Assembly: GCF_965198245.1 (NCBI RefSeq)
Contig: NZ_OZ240249.1
Coordinates: forward strand, 4,030,001-4,094,000
Origin: Poriferisodalis sp965198245
GTDB lineage: Bacteria > Actinomycetota > Acidimicrobiia > Acidimicrobiales > Poriferisodalaceae
Length of the DNA: 64,000 bases
Direction: 5' to 3'
Part shown: in pieces, positions 24,777-33,707 of the stretch
How positions within the stretch are numbered: the stretch's first letter is position 1
Layout: each line of letters starts with the position of its first letter
Position numbers and translations under genes: made by a program
The notes under the pieces: generated by a model
Told to the model about the DNA's origin: nothing
The model's database searches: none
Seen by the model: only the letters and a program-made list of their open reading frames with translations

Positions 24777-26075
24777 TCAGGTGATGGTTGCCATAACGTC
24801 TGCTGCCGTTTCCAGCGCCGCGTCGACGTCACCTTCAGTGTGGGCTGTCGACAGGTACCACAATCCGGTCGAATGAATGCCTCGGTCGATCAGTCCCGTG
24901 GCGAAGGCCTGCTGTTTGTCAACGTCACCCCCGGTCCGGTCCTGGATGCGAACAACATCGGCAGGTTCGTCGAAGCTCGTCGCGCAAATCGGCCCGATCG
25001 AGCGCACCGTCAAAGACGGCGAGAGCGCAGCAAGCCCGTCAGCAAGCCGATTGCCAAGTCGTTCGAGCCGCGGATAGATCTCGTCCGCCGACCCGAGCAG
25101 CACATCGAGAGTGGCGATGACGGCTGCCGTCCCCATCGGATTGCCGTTGAAGGTGCCATTGTGCGCGAGTCGGCCATCGTTGATGACCGAGACGAGTTCG
25201 TCGGATCCCGCGATTGCGCTGACCGGGAATCCGCCAGCGATCGCTTTGGCGAAAACCGCCAAGTCCGCTTGGATCCCGTAGCGCTCTTGTGCCCCTCCGA
25301 GTGCGATACGAAACCCTGTGATGACTTCATCGAAGATCAACACTGCACCGTTGCGCGCCGTGAGATCGCGGATCAGCGCGAGCATCCCAGGACTAGGCAG
25401 GATTACCCCGCCGTTGACGTTGACCGGCTCTACGATGACGGCGGCGATCTCGTGGCCTCGTTCCGCCATCAGTTGGCTCAGCGCCTCGAGGTCGTTCCAA
25501 CGGCAGGTCAACGTGTCGGCCGTGGCGCCGGGCGACGTCCCCGCGGTTTGCGGCCAGGCCAAGTTCTCTGCAGGATGTTCCGGTGACATGGCATTACCGA
25601 CGGAGGCAAACATCCCGTCCAGCCATCCGTGGTAGTGGCCCTGAAATTTCACGACTTTGGGTCGGTTGGTGTAGGCGCGAGCGACGCGAAGGGCAACCGC
25701 GACAGCTTCACTACCGGTTGACGCAAACATGACCTTCTCCGCGCCTGGCACCGCGCGAAGAATCCGTTCGGCTGCCTCGGCTTCGGCGGCGTGCTGCGCA
25801 CCGAACGTGAGCCCACGTTGGGCCTGCTGAGACAAAGCTTCGGCGACAGCGGGAGGTGAGTGGCCGAGAAACGAAGGGCCGTAGGCCAGCAGAAAGTCGA
25901 TGTATTCATTGCCGTCAACGTCCCAGAGCCGAGACCCGGCACCCCGGTCGAAGTAGAGCGGAAGAGGCACGGCGCCTGCTCGCACCGATGACGTAACGCC
26001 GCCGGGGATCGAGGCCTGGGCGCGGGCAAGCAGCTCTCGAGAACGACGATACCTATCGGCGTCTGACCCCGTCAT
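24777..26075 (-). CDS. Class III PLP aminotransferase (glutamate-1-semialdehyde aminomutase-like)
   Basis: This 432-residue PLP enzyme of the HemL-like branch of class III aminotransferases has VDGNEYIDFLLAYGPSFLGH near the N-terminus, STGSEAVAVALRVAR for phosphate binding, and the Asp of LIFDEVITGFR. The PLP lysine lies in FAKAIAGGFPVSAIAGS. A biosynthetic role in haem is unlikely because it is the second gene of a catabolic unit, overlapping the DHDPS-family gene by 4 bp. It more likely transaminates an amino or keto acid taken up by the adjacent transporter. The substrate is unknown. Its unit has its own AGTCGACT operator region. Confidence 0.85.
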   Translation of the reverse strand: MTGSDADRYRRSRELLARAQASIPGGVTSSVRAGAVPLPLYFDRGAGSRLWDVDGNEYIDFLLAYGPSFLGHSPPAVAEALSQQAQRGLTFGAQHAAEAEAAERILRAVPGAEKVMFASTGSEAVAVALRVARAYTNRPKVVKFQGHYHGWLDGMFASVGNAMSPEHPAENLAWPQTAGTSPGATADTLTCRWNDLEALSQLMAERGHEIAAVIVEPVNVNGGVILPSPGMLALIRDLTARNGAVLIFDEVITGFRIALGGAQERYGIQADLAVFAKAIAGGFPVSAIAGSDELVSVINDGRLAHNGTFNGNPMGTAAVIATLDVLLGSADEIYPRLERLGNRLADGLAALSPSLTVRSIGPICATSFDEPADVVRIQDRTGGDVDKQQAFATGLIDRGIHSTGLWYLSTAHTEGDVDAALETAADVMATIT

Positions 26076-26968
26076 GACAGTTCCTGAGTCCTGTTGGCTT
26101 CTTCGACGGCTGACGCAACCTCTGCCATCAGTTCCTCGTCGATGGCAAGCAGTGGCTGCCGCGGCGGTCCGACAGGGAAACCGAGCACTTCCAGACCGGC
26201 TCGGTTGACCTGGACGTACTTGCCCGTCAATTCAGCTGCCGTCAAATACCGGTAGATGCGTCGATACAGCGACTGAGCGCCGACCAGATCGCCGGCAGCC
26301 ACCAAGTTGAACAACGCCACACACTGCGCCGGGATGACGTTCGCTACGCCCGCTACCCAGCCGTCGGCACCTCCCACGAACTGCTCCAAGGCCTGGTTAT
26401 CGGTACCGCACAGCAGTGGGAACTCCGGTGCAACAAGGCGGCGCAGCCTGGGGATTCGTGTGCAATCTCCAGAGCTTTCCTTGGCGGCAACAAGGTTGGG
26501 CATGCTCAGCACCTCGGCGAACGCTTCAGGCTGCATATCGATGCCGGTCGTGGCCGGGTTGTTGTAGACCATCACGGGCAGTGCGACACGCCCCGAAACC
26601 GTCTCGTAGTGCGTCAGTAACTCGCGCTCGTCTGGCAGTGCGTAGTACGGGTGGGTGATCATCGCCCCCACCGCGCCCAATTCGGCGGCACGGTCAATTT
26701 TGGCCACGACGTCGTTCGTCGCGTACGACGAACAGCCGACAAGGACCAACACGCGACCCGCCGCCACTTCCACCGTCGTTCTGATCAGGAGATCCCGTTC
26801 GCCGTCGAGCAGTGACACGCCTTCACCCGTACTCGCCGCAACGATCACACCGTGGACCCCTGCCTCAATCACACGATCGACATGCTTGACGAGTCGGTCG
26901 ACGTCAATACTGCTGTCGGCAGCGAACGGTGTAACAAGTGGGACGACGATCCCGCGCATCTCAGACAT
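26072..26968 (-). CDS. DHDPS/N-acetylneuraminate lyase family protein
   Basis: This 298-residue TIM-barrel class I aldolase has TGEGVSLLDGERDLLI near the active site, the catalytic Tyr in VMVYNNPATTG and the Schiff-base Lys in VAAKESSGD. Members act as dihydrodipicolinate synthases, sialic acid lyases, or deaminases of pyrroline-4-hydroxy-2-carboxylate. Because a proline-racemase-family gene lies in the same locus, the last role (4-hydroxyproline breakdown) is a reasonable guess but no more than that. It is first in a two-gene unit with the aminotransferase, under a promoter region with two AGTCGACT palindromes. Confidence 0.87.
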   Translation of the reverse strand: MSEMRGIVVPLVTPFAADSSIDVDRLVKHVDRVIEAGVHGVIVAASTGEGVSLLDGERDLLIRTTVEVAAGRVLVLVGCSSYATNDVVAKIDRAAELGAVGAMITHPYYALPDERELLTHYETVSGRVALPVMVYNNPATTGIDMQPEAFAEVLSMPNLVAAKESSGDCTRIPRLRRLVAPEFPLLCGTDNQALEQFVGGADGWVAGVANVIPAQCVALFNLVAAGDLVGAQSLYRRIYRYLTAAELTGKYVQVNRAGLEVLGFPVGPPRQPLLAIDEELMAEVASAVEEANRTQELS

Positions 26969-26987
26969 GATAATCCTTTCGGTACAA

Positions 26988-27012
26988 AGTCGACTGTATC
27001 ATTGAGTCGACT
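26988..27012. promoter_or_regulatory. Tandem AGTCGACT palindromes, candidate GntR operator
   Basis: The perfect 8-bp palindrome AGTCGACT occurs at 26988-26995 and again at 27005-27012, each followed by GTATCATTG or GCATCATTG. The 17-bp repeat places both on nearly the same helix face. They lie just upstream of the DHDPS-family gene. The same palindrome occurs in the divergent promoter at 31984-32004. The FCD-type GntR regulator encoded at 36715 is the likely ligand. Confidence 0.6.
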
Positions 27013-27037
27013 GCATCATTGAATGGTTGGAGTTGCA

Positions 27038-28054
27038 CTATGTCGGCAAATAGCCGAACACCCCCTGCGGGCCGACCGTGAGCAGGTCCATCCAGACGCG
27101 GCTAGGGAGACCGACGCTCGCCAGCCTGGTGGGAAGGTCGGCGAGAAGTTTTGTGTACCCATGTCCGCCATAGTGCAGCCACAGGGACCGTTGGCAGACG
27201 TCATGACTCACGAGCACCCGCCCGATCAGCCCTTCTTCCCACAGCGTCGCCAGTGCCTGAAGCCTGGTGTCGTCGGTAGGCATCAGAAATCCACGACTAT
27301 CCGGATAGTTCTCGTGGCCGAACGTGTCGTATTCAACGATCGCTCCACGACTGATCACCTCGCGTTGTTGCGGCAGGTCAAGCACAACGTCCATGTGGCT
27401 GATGATGACCCGGCTGAGATCTCGTACGCCCTCGTCGGCGAAGACATCGAGAACGGCCATCACCTGGCGGCATCCAGCAGCCATGTGGACATTCACCGGC
27501 GCGCCGGTTTCCAGGTGGGCCCGTGCGGCAGCAGCTACGACGAGGCGTTCTGCGTCGGTGAAAGGATCACCGGTGCCGATCTCTCCGATAACTCCAGCAC
27601 GCACCTTGTTTGGTCCGACGCCGACGACGATCTCGTCGACCATCTCGCCGGCCAGCGCGTCACAGCCCCGCTGCGTGAGGCCGGCTGGGTGCGCGGCTTC
27701 TACGTACCAACCGGTGCCCATGATGATGTTGGTTGCCGTCGAGATCGACAGGCGCCTGAGAAGTTCAGGGTCACGCGAAAGCCCATGGCAGGTCAGATCG
27801 ACCAGTGTTTTTCCGCCTGCAGCGCTGAACGCGGACAGCTCCGCCTCCGCAATTCGTTCGTCGCGCATGTCGAGGTTCTGGACGAAGCGCATCGGCTCAG
27901 CGCGCAATTGTTCCTCGTCTACCTGTCCAATCGGGACGTCGATGGCGCTCGGGTCGGAACACAGGAAGCGTGAATCGACGTACAGGTGTTCATGGGCGAG
28001 CGTGATCCCCATCGAGGCTTCATCTATCTCGCCCGTCACGGTCACCGCACGCAT
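27038..28054 (-). CDS. Phosphotriesterase-family metal-dependent hydrolase
   Basis: This 338-residue TIM-barrel hydrolase of the amidohydrolase superfamily has the N-terminal metal motif AHEHLYVD, a bridging acid in GVIGEIGTG (Glu where classical phosphotriesterases have carboxylated Lys), His residues in VNVHMAAG and ISHMD, and the final Asp in LVSHDVCQ. Such proteins are mostly lactonases or acyl-esterases. It is the last gene of the leftward Opp operon and its ATG overlaps the SDR stop (TAATG). A second family member is encoded at 35512 in the forward-reading half of the same locus. Confidence 0.87.
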   Translation of the reverse strand: MRAVTVTGEIDEASMGITLAHEHLYVDSRFLCSDPSAIDVPIGQVDEEQLRAEPMRFVQNLDMRDERIAEAELSAFSAAGGKTLVDLTCHGLSRDPELLRRLSISTATNIIMGTGWYVEAAHPAGLTQRGCDALAGEMVDEIVVGVGPNKVRAGVIGEIGTGDPFTDAERLVVAAAARAHLETGAPVNVHMAAGCRQVMAVLDVFADEGVRDLSRVIISHMDVVLDLPQQREVISRGAIVEYDTFGHENYPDSRGFLMPTDDTRLQALATLWEEGLIGRVLVSHDVCQRSLWLHYGGHGYTKLLADLPTRLASVGLPSRVWMDLLTVGPQGVFGYLPT

Positions 28055-28833
28055 TAGGCCTTCCCCACATGACTGAGCGGCATCGATTCGGCGCCACCAT
28101 CAACGCCCAGCACCTCACCGGTCACGAACTTGTTCAACATCAGCAAGACGCAGGCCAAGGCGCAATCTTCGGCTGTCCCCACCCGCCGCAATGGCAGGGA
28201 AGCGACAGCTCGGGTCGCCATTTCATCTGAACTGAGGCCATGATCGATGTTGTCCCACAACGGTGTTCGCACAGCTCCCGGAGCCAGGCAGTTGACCCGC
28301 ACGCCGAGCGGGCCAAATTCGAGGGCGAGCGACCGGGTGAGTGCATTGAGCGCCCCGTTGATGCCTGCACCAATCACAAAACCGGGCACGGGGCGATCTG
28401 CGGCCACGCCACTGAAAAACGTCACGCTCCCCCCCGCACTCAAATGCGGTCGTGCGTCAAACGCAGCCCAGAACGGGCCCCAAAACTTACTGTCGAACGA
28501 CGCCCGTGCGATCTCGTCCGTCAAGTCGTCGTAGCGACGCGGGTTGACTTCTGAACCTGGCAACACCAGGTGTTCAAAGGCACCGAGCGACTCGAAGAAG
28601 TCGGCGACCGCAGGTCTGTCGGCGATGTCCAAGGCGGCCGATTGCACCGGCCGGCCGAATCGGGCCGAAAAGTCCTCGGCGACGAGTTGAACCCGCGAAG
28701 CCGTGCGCGCCGCGATGGCGATATCGGCACCCAGCGTCATCGAAAGCTCGGCGATTGCCAGGCCCATTCCCCTCGTTCCGCCGACAATGACCACGCGTTG
28801 TCCGGTCAGGTCGAGCGCGCTTGGCATGCTCAT
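28054..28833 (-). CDS. Short-chain dehydrogenase/reductase fold protein lacking the YxxxK motif
   Basis: This 259-residue Rossmann protein has the NAD(P) loop GGTRGMGLAIAEL, the segment NALTRSLALEFGPLGVRVNCLAPG, and VLGVDGGA near the end, all typical of classical SDRs. The active-site region reads VTFFSGVAADRPVPGFVIGAGINGAL: the Ser remains, but where YxxxK is expected there is GAGIN, so the catalytic Tyr is Gly and the Lys is Asn. It may bind a dinucleotide without redox chemistry or use another mechanism. It is part of the leftward operon, overlapping the racemase gene by 4 bp. Confidence 0.85.
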   Translation of the reverse strand: MSMPSALDLTGQRVVIVGGTRGMGLAIAELSMTLGADIAIAARTASRVQLVAEDFSARFGRPVQSAALDIADRPAVADFFESLGAFEHLVLPGSEVNPRRYDDLTDEIARASFDSKFWGPFWAAFDARPHLSAGGSVTFFSGVAADRPVPGFVIGAGINGALNALTRSLALEFGPLGVRVNCLAPGAVRTPLWDNIDHGLSSDEMATRAVASLPLRRVGTAEDCALACVLLMLNKFVTGEVLGVDGGAESMPLSHVGKA

Positions 28834-29864
28834 GAAGTCACCGCCTGATGCTCGCTGTCAGGGCCGATCCGGTAACCGTCGGGAAACGGGTCGTCCGGAT
28901 GCACGAGAATTGTGGATCGTGCCGTCACGTAGGCCCGACCGGTGATCTTCGGCAAGATGGTTGGGACGCCCGCAACCGACGGCCCCTCGGTGGCGATGGC
29001 CTTGAATCTGGTGCCGAGCGGACCCTCAAACTCGTAGGCTTCATCGCACTGGGCCTCGCCCTTGGCAATCAACGCCGCGAGTCGTGCAGAGGTCCCCGTG
29101 CCGCACGGGCTGCGGTCGTATTTTCCGGGCGGTGAGGCCACGGTGTGGCGAAACGTTCGCGGTGAGGGATGCGCTGTCGTGAACAACACCTCGTAACATC
29201 GGTCGATTCCCTCGCGGTTTGGGTGCCGTGCTCCTCCGGATGCCTCTACCGCACGGATGATCTGTCGAGAAAGCTCACCGACCGGACCTTCCTGCGTTCT
29301 GTCGATCTGCACGCCGAGCGCATCGGCGTCGACGATGGCGTAGAAGTCGCCGCCAAAGGCGAGAGCGATGGTGACGCGACCCACACCCGGGACTTGAATG
29401 GCACGTCCCTCCTCGAGCAAGAACGACGGCACATTGGCGATCGTGACAGCGCCGATCTCTCCGCCGCTCGTATCAACGGTGCATCGGGCGGGACCGGCAG
29501 GTGTATCGAACTGGACGGTTGTTTCGTCGCCTTCAATCGGTTTGATGCCCGCGTACAAGACTGTCGTCGCGGCACCGATCACGCAATGTCCGCACATCGG
29601 TACGTAGACATCCTGCTCCATGATGATGGCACTAAAATCAAGGTTTGAGTCGTGCGCCGGGCCAAGCAGGACCGCGCACATCATCGGATTACCGCGCGGC
29701 TCCCAGTTCAGCAGCTTACGTAGCCCGTCGTCGTTCTTGGCGAGCCAGCGCTGCTGCTCGAGGACTGAATTCCCGGGCGGTTGCTGCACTCCCCCAATGA
29801 CAACACGCGTCGGATTGCCTTCCGTATGCGAGTCGATGACTTCAATCGAACGAGTGGACATCAC
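28830..29864 (-). CDS. Proline racemase / 4-hydroxyproline epimerase family protein
   Basis: This 344-residue protein starts behind a strong AGGAGG. Both acid/base cysteines of true racemases and epimerases are present: MCGHCVIGAATTVLY near residue 92 and RSPCGTGTSARLAALI near 255. The related dehydratases replace one of these with Ser or Thr. Neighbouring DHDPS-family and aldehyde-dehydrogenase-like genes favour 4-hydroxyproline 2-epimerase over proline racemase, but no D-hydroxyproline dehydrogenase is obvious in the locus. It overlaps the Opp ATPase gene upstream and the SDR gene downstream by 4 bp each. Confidence 0.87.
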   Translation of the reverse strand: MMSTRSIEVIDSHTEGNPTRVVIGGVQQPPGNSVLEQQRWLAKNDDGLRKLLNWEPRGNPMMCAVLLGPAHDSNLDFSAIIMEQDVYVPMCGHCVIGAATTVLYAGIKPIEGDETTVQFDTPAGPARCTVDTSGGEIGAVTIANVPSFLLEEGRAIQVPGVGRVTIALAFGGDFYAIVDADALGVQIDRTQEGPVGELSRQIIRAVEASGGARHPNREGIDRCYEVLFTTAHPSPRTFRHTVASPPGKYDRSPCGTGTSARLAALIAKGEAQCDEAYEFEGPLGTRFKAIATEGPSVAGVPTILPKITGRAYVTARSTILVHPDDPFPDGYRIGPDSEHQAVTS

Positions 29865-30877
29865 TGACCTCCTGCCGGCAAGATGGCTTTGGCCGTCGGA
29901 AAATGGCAGGCGTGCAGGTGATGAGCCGAAATCTCATCGAGTTGTGGCTCGGTCGTCGCGCAGATGGCGTGTTCGCCATTCTCCTTCCAACGCCAGCACG
30001 AACTACGAAACGCACATCCTCCAATAGGTGTTCGCTCGGTTGGCTCGTCGAGTTCGCCGACGTCAGCGTTGAGCATGATGCGATCGGGAAGGCGGTCGTC
30101 GGGGTGCGCGGGCAGGACTGCCGAAAGGAGCGCCATCGTGTACGGATGCTGCGGATGGTCGTAGACCTGCGCAGTAGGTCCGGTTTCAACGATCCGGCCC
30201 TGATGCATGACCGCTACACGGTGGGCGAGGTGGCGAACCACCGTCAGATCATGAGCAATGAAGATGAGTCCCAGGCCCAGCTGATCCTGCAGCTTGATGA
30301 GAAGGTTGATGATTTGCGCCTGCACTGAGACGTCCAGTGCACTGACGGCTTCGTCACAAACAATCAGTTGCGGTGAAACGGCCAGTGCGCGGGCGATCGC
30401 GACTCTCTGGCGTTGACCACCCGAAAGTTCATGCGGGAATCGCGCCGCGTGATGCTCATTGAGGCCGACCATCTGCAGAATCTCAGCGACTCGAGCTTTG
30501 CGCTCGGACCTTTCGAGCAGGCTGTGGACAGTGAGCGGCTCTTCAACGGCCGATCCAACGCGTTGGCGTGGATCGAGGCTGCTCGCCGGATCCTGGAATA
30601 CCATCTGCACCTTTCGGCGAAGGTGCAGAGGCACGCGCTTGTAGCGCGACAGATCGTGGCCATCAATCTCCACGGTGCCGGATGTGAGGCGTTGGATGCT
30701 AACGATTGCCCGCGCCAGGGTTGACTTGCCGGAACCGGACTCACCGACGACGCCGAGGGCCTCGCCCTGCGCCAACTCAAGGTTCACTGCCTTGACAGCC
30801 GTCAACTCCGGCATGCCGCGGCGTGAGAATCGAACGGTCAGATCCTCCACGCGAAGCAACGAGGGGTCCATGCTCAT
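29861..30877 (-). CDS. Oligopeptide/dipeptide ABC transporter ATPase (OppF/DppF type)
   Basis: This protein of 338 residues has Walker A GESGSGKSTLARA, Q-loop VFQDPASSLDPR, the signature LSGGQRQRVAIARAL, Walker B LIVCDEAVSALD and switch His in FIAHDL. The C-terminal oligo_HPY region (GPTAQVYDHPQHPYTMALL) with a Cys-rich tail (CAFRSSCWRW...ICATTEP) marks the Opp/Dpp subfamily. With its partner (30874-31911) it powers import of the ligand bound by the protein encoded at 32048. Both ATPase genes are transcribed away from the binding protein and permeases. Confidence 0.92.
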   Translation of the reverse strand: MSMDPSLLRVEDLTVRFSRRGMPELTAVKAVNLELAQGEALGVVGESGSGKSTLARAIVSIQRLTSGTVEIDGHDLSRYKRVPLHLRRKVQMVFQDPASSLDPRQRVGSAVEEPLTVHSLLERSERKARVAEILQMVGLNEHHAARFPHELSGGQRQRVAIARALAVSPQLIVCDEAVSALDVSVQAQIINLLIKLQDQLGLGLIFIAHDLTVVRHLAHRVAVMHQGRIVETGPTAQVYDHPQHPYTMALLSAVLPAHPDDRLPDRIMLNADVGELDEPTERTPIGGCAFRSSCWRWKENGEHAICATTEPQLDEISAHHLHACHFPTAKAILPAGGQ

Positions 30878-31911
30878 AACCGCCGGTCAAGCGCGCCGAC
30901 GTGAATACATGCAGCCCGGCGACCGTCACCCACGCCCACCAACGCAGGATCACTATGGGAGCATTCGTCCGTCGCATGAATACACCGGGGTTGGAAGCTG
31001 CATCCGACGATTGGGTCCTCCATGGAAGGCGGATATCCGTCGATGGAACGCACCGGTTCGCGGCTCTTGCTCCCAACCCGAGGCTGGGACGACAGCAGAG
31101 CCATCGTGTAGGGATGCTCGGGCGATCGCATGACCGCACCCAGTGGGCCTGACTCGACAATCCGGCCGGCATAGACAACATGAATCTTCGAGCAGACCCG
31201 TCCAACCACCCCTAGATCGTGCGTGATCAAGATGAGCGCCATCCCGAATGAGGTTCGAAGACGGTCCAGCGTGTCGAGCAGTTGGGCTTGCACGGTGACA
31301 TCGAGTGCCGTCGTCGGCTCGTCTGCGATCAAGAGCGTCGGTTCGCACGACAAGGCGATGGCGATCATGACTCTCTGACGCATCCCGCCCGACAACTCGT
31401 GCGGGTAGGAATCCACGTGCCGTTTCGGATCTTTCAACTCGACCATCTCGAGCAGTTCAATGGCCCTGCGCCGCGCAGCTTTGCGAGAGACCGCCTTGTG
31501 GGCACGAATGGTTTCTGTGATCTGCTGGCCGACCTTCATGAGAGGATTGAGAGACCCCATCGGGTCCTGGAACACCATCCCCACCTGATTGCCACGCCAC
31601 TTGCGCAGCTCGGCCCGCCGGATGGACAGGATTTCCTGGCCGTGCATGCGGGCACTGCCGCTGACCTGCGCGCTCGGCGGCAGTAGGCCGAGTACCGACA
31701 GCGCCAGCGCACTCTTGCCACAGCCAGACTCTCCGACAATTCCCACGGCCTCGCCAGCTCCCACGTCGAGGCTCACCCCGCGAACAGCGTGCACGGACTG
31801 GTTTCGGCGTCGGAAAAGCACATCGATGTTGCGGAGCTCGAGCACCGTGGGCCGACCGTTCGCTGGTTCCACAGCGTTCAGGGGCGTGCTCAATCCAGAG
31901 ATTCGACCCAC
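30874..31911 (-). CDS. Oligopeptide/dipeptide ABC transporter ATPase (OppD/DppD type)
   Basis: This protein of about 345 residues has Walker A GESGCGKSALALS, signature LSGGMRQRVMIAIAL and Walker B LLIADEPTTALD. Its oligo_HPY C-terminus contains SPEHPYTMALLSS and the Cys cluster GCSFQPRCIHATDECS. The GTG at 31911 with GGAG six bases upstream is preferred. An open frame extends to 31992 but would run through the AGTCGACT operator. It is the first gene of a five-gene leftward operon ending with the phosphotriesterase-family gene. Confidence 0.9.
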   Translation of the reverse strand: MGRISGLSTPLNAVEPANGRPTVLELRNIDVLFRRRNQSVHAVRGVSLDVGAGEAVGIVGESGCGKSALALSVLGLLPPSAQVSGSARMHGQEILSIRRAELRKWRGNQVGMVFQDPMGSLNPLMKVGQQITETIRAHKAVSRKAARRRAIELLEMVELKDPKRHVDSYPHELSGGMRQRVMIAIALSCEPTLLIADEPTTALDVTVQAQLLDTLDRLRTSFGMALILITHDLGVVGRVCSKIHVVYAGRIVESGPLGAVMRSPEHPYTMALLSSQPRVGSKSREPVRSIDGYPPSMEDPIVGCSFQPRCIHATDECSHSDPALVGVGDGRRAACIHVGALDRRL

Positions 31912-31983
31912 GTTGAGCTCCAGACACCGGCTGACTCTTCTTCCTGGTGACCGTAGTCCAGCGGCAGTGCTAGGGTCAACACT

Positions 31984-32004
31984 GTCGACCAACCACAGTC
32001 GACT
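31984..32004. promoter_or_regulatory. Divergent Opp promoter with AGTCGACT operator candidate
   Basis: AGTCGACT at 31997-32004 and the related core GTCGAC at 31984-31989 lie between the leftward OppD gene and the rightward binding-protein gene. The same palindrome precedes the DHDPS-family gene near 27000. One regulator, probably the GntR/FCD protein of 36715, could therefore control all arms of the locus. Confidence 0.55.
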
Positions 32005-32047
32005 CTATTCCATGCTCGATGACGAGCACGACCCGAAAGGTGGCAAA

Positions 32048-33661
32048 GTGCGACGCATACGACGGATTGCTGTGGTGGGAGCGCTTGCGATGCTCGCTGC
32101 GGCCTGCAGCGGCGGAGATTCGGGGGTGGTCGATACGACACCACCTGCAACTTCCGAGCAGACGACTTCCGAGCAGACGACGGCAACTTCCGAGCAGCAG
32201 CCGGCACCGGTCGAGGAACCCGCTCGGGGCGGGCGTCTCACCGCCGGCACTACAACAGAGCCCACTTCTCTTGACCCAGTTCTTGAGACCGCTCTCACGA
32301 GCTATCTCGTCCTTCTTCCGATGTACGACCGGCTCGTCAGATTCGCTCCCGATCTCGCCTACGAACCACAGGTCGCGGAATCGTGGAGTTGGTCCGACGA
32401 TGGTTTGGAGGTCACGTTCGTCCTTCGACAGGACGTGACGTTCCACAGCGGCCGGGCACTGAGATCAGCGGACGTCGTCTACTCCTACGAACGATGGACG
32501 TCAGAGGAGGCCATAAGTCAGGGCCTGTTCGCAAACGTGTCGTCCGTGGAAGCACTCGATGACTACACGGTGATGTTCACGCTCATTGATGCCGCGCCAA
32601 ATGCGCTGCTGGCAATTCTTGCGGCGAATGGCGGCCTGCTCATGGACCGCGACGTCGTTGAATCGAACGGCGACCTGCGGCGCACCTCCGGCGGGTCTGG
32701 ACCCTTCATGTTTGGGGAATGGCGATCCGGCAGCGAGATCGTCCTCGTCGCAAATCCCAACTACTGGGATGAAGGCAAACCGCATCTTGACGAACTGGTG
32801 TTCAAAATCGTTCCCGATGAGGTATCAGCTGTGGCAGCGTTGCGAGCCGGCGAGATCGACTGGTTCCAATTCAGCGACCCACTGGTCGCTACGCAAATTG
32901 ATGGGGCGAGTGGCCTGACCTATACAGAATCGCCGTCACTGGCCTACCAGTACCTGGCCTACAACTTCAACCTGCCTCCTTTCGACGATCCCAATGTGCG
33001 TCAGGCGATCAGTTTCGCCCTCGACCGCGAAGCGGTCGTTGACCTGGCGGCCGACGGACGAGCAGACGTCACGGGACCAATCGTGCCCGCCCAGACAGAA
33101 CTCGTCCTTCCTTTCAGTGAGTTCACTTCGTACAGCCATAATCCTCAGCGCGCGCAACAGCTCCTCACCGAAGCAGGCGTCACTGACCTGTCGGTGACGC
33201 TCACGGCCAACAGCGGGAACGCAGCGCATGTCGGAATTGCACCGGTGGTCGCTGAGCAGTTGGCAGCCGTCGGCATCTCCGTCAGTATCGAGATGGTTGA
33301 GTCCGGCGTCTGGATAGACAGGCTGACGACCTTCGATTACGACCTGATCCTCGGCTCGAGTGGTGGAGCGCCAAATCCTGACATCCCCTTCGGCAACTCG
33401 TTCATGTGCAACGGACCGTGGAACTACTCAGGCGTTTGCGATGAGTCGTTCGACGAGTTGGTCCGCCAGGTGTGGGCCGCTTCCGACGAAGACAGGATCT
33501 CTGGTTACCACGAGCTGCAACGCAAGCTCGTGAACGATCTCATGCCGTATTCCTTCCTGTTTGTCGGGCGGTCCCTGTGGGGCTGGGCGGACGAAGTCAA
33601 GGGCTATGAGCCACTGCCGCTGATCGAGCGGCGGTTCGAGACCATATTTATCGAGAACTAG
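32048..33661 (+). CDS. Peptide/opine-type ABC transporter substrate-binding lipoprotein
   Basis: This protein of 537 residues (SBP_bac_5 family) starts at the GTG at 32048 after GAAAGGTGG. The signal sequence ends in the lipobox LAAAC. A low-complexity linker of TSEQTTSEQTT repeats spans it from the cell surface. The mature part opens with GGRLTAGTTTEPTSLDPV and includes VTFHSGRALRSADVVYSYER and PNYWDEGKPHLDEL, all family hallmarks. It should capture a peptide, opine or related amide for the permeases encoded downstream. A strong hairpin separates it from the permease genes, which usually allows higher binding-protein expression. Confidence 0.9.
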   Translation: MRRIRRIAVVGALAMLAAACSGGDSGVVDTTPPATSEQTTSEQTTATSEQQPAPVEEPARGGRLTAGTTTEPTSLDPVLETALTSYLVLLPMYDRLVRFAPDLAYEPQVAESWSWSDDGLEVTFVLRQDVTFHSGRALRSADVVYSYERWTSEEAISQGLFANVSSVEALDDYTVMFTLIDAAPNALLAILAANGGLLMDRDVVESNGDLRRTSGGSGPFMFGEWRSGSEIVLVANPNYWDEGKPHLDELVFKIVPDEVSAVAALRAGEIDWFQFSDPLVATQIDGASGLTYTESPSLAYQYLAYNFNLPPFDDPNVRQAISFALDREAVVDLAADGRADVTGPIVPAQTELVLPFSEFTSYSHNPQRAQQLLTEAGVTDLSVTLTANSGNAAHVGIAPVVAEQLAAVGISVSIEMVESGVWIDRLTTFDYDLILGSSGGAPNPDIPFGNSFMCNGPWNYSGVCDESFDELVRQVWAASDEDRISGYHELQRKLVNDLMPYSFLFVGRSLWGWADEVKGYEPLPLIERRFETIFIEN

Positions 33662-33665
33662 GCCC

Positions 33666-33707
33666 GATGGGGGCGGGCGATGGCACAAGCCATCGCCCGC
33701 CCCCATC
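33666..33707 (+). terminator. Strong stem-loop between binding-protein and permease genes
   Basis: A perfect 19-bp GC-rich stem (33666-33684 with 33689-33707) and a 4-base ACAA loop start five bases after the binding-protein stop codon. It lacks a run of T residues, so it could act as a partial terminator or as a 3' stabilising structure for the upstream mRNA rather than as a complete stop. The permease gene starts 19 bp after it. Confidence 0.8.

Noticed and set aside
24777..26075. hemL (glutamate-1-semialdehyde aminomutase) for tetrapyrrole synthesis
   Set aside because: The fold family fits, but the operon partner and operator place it in a catabolic locus, so the gene symbol was withheld.
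31589..32047. Upstream in-frame extension of the Opp binding protein (690 residues)
   Set aside because: It would run through the OppD gene and the divergent promoter. The GTG at 32048 has a ribosome-binding site and is directly followed by a lipoprotein signal.
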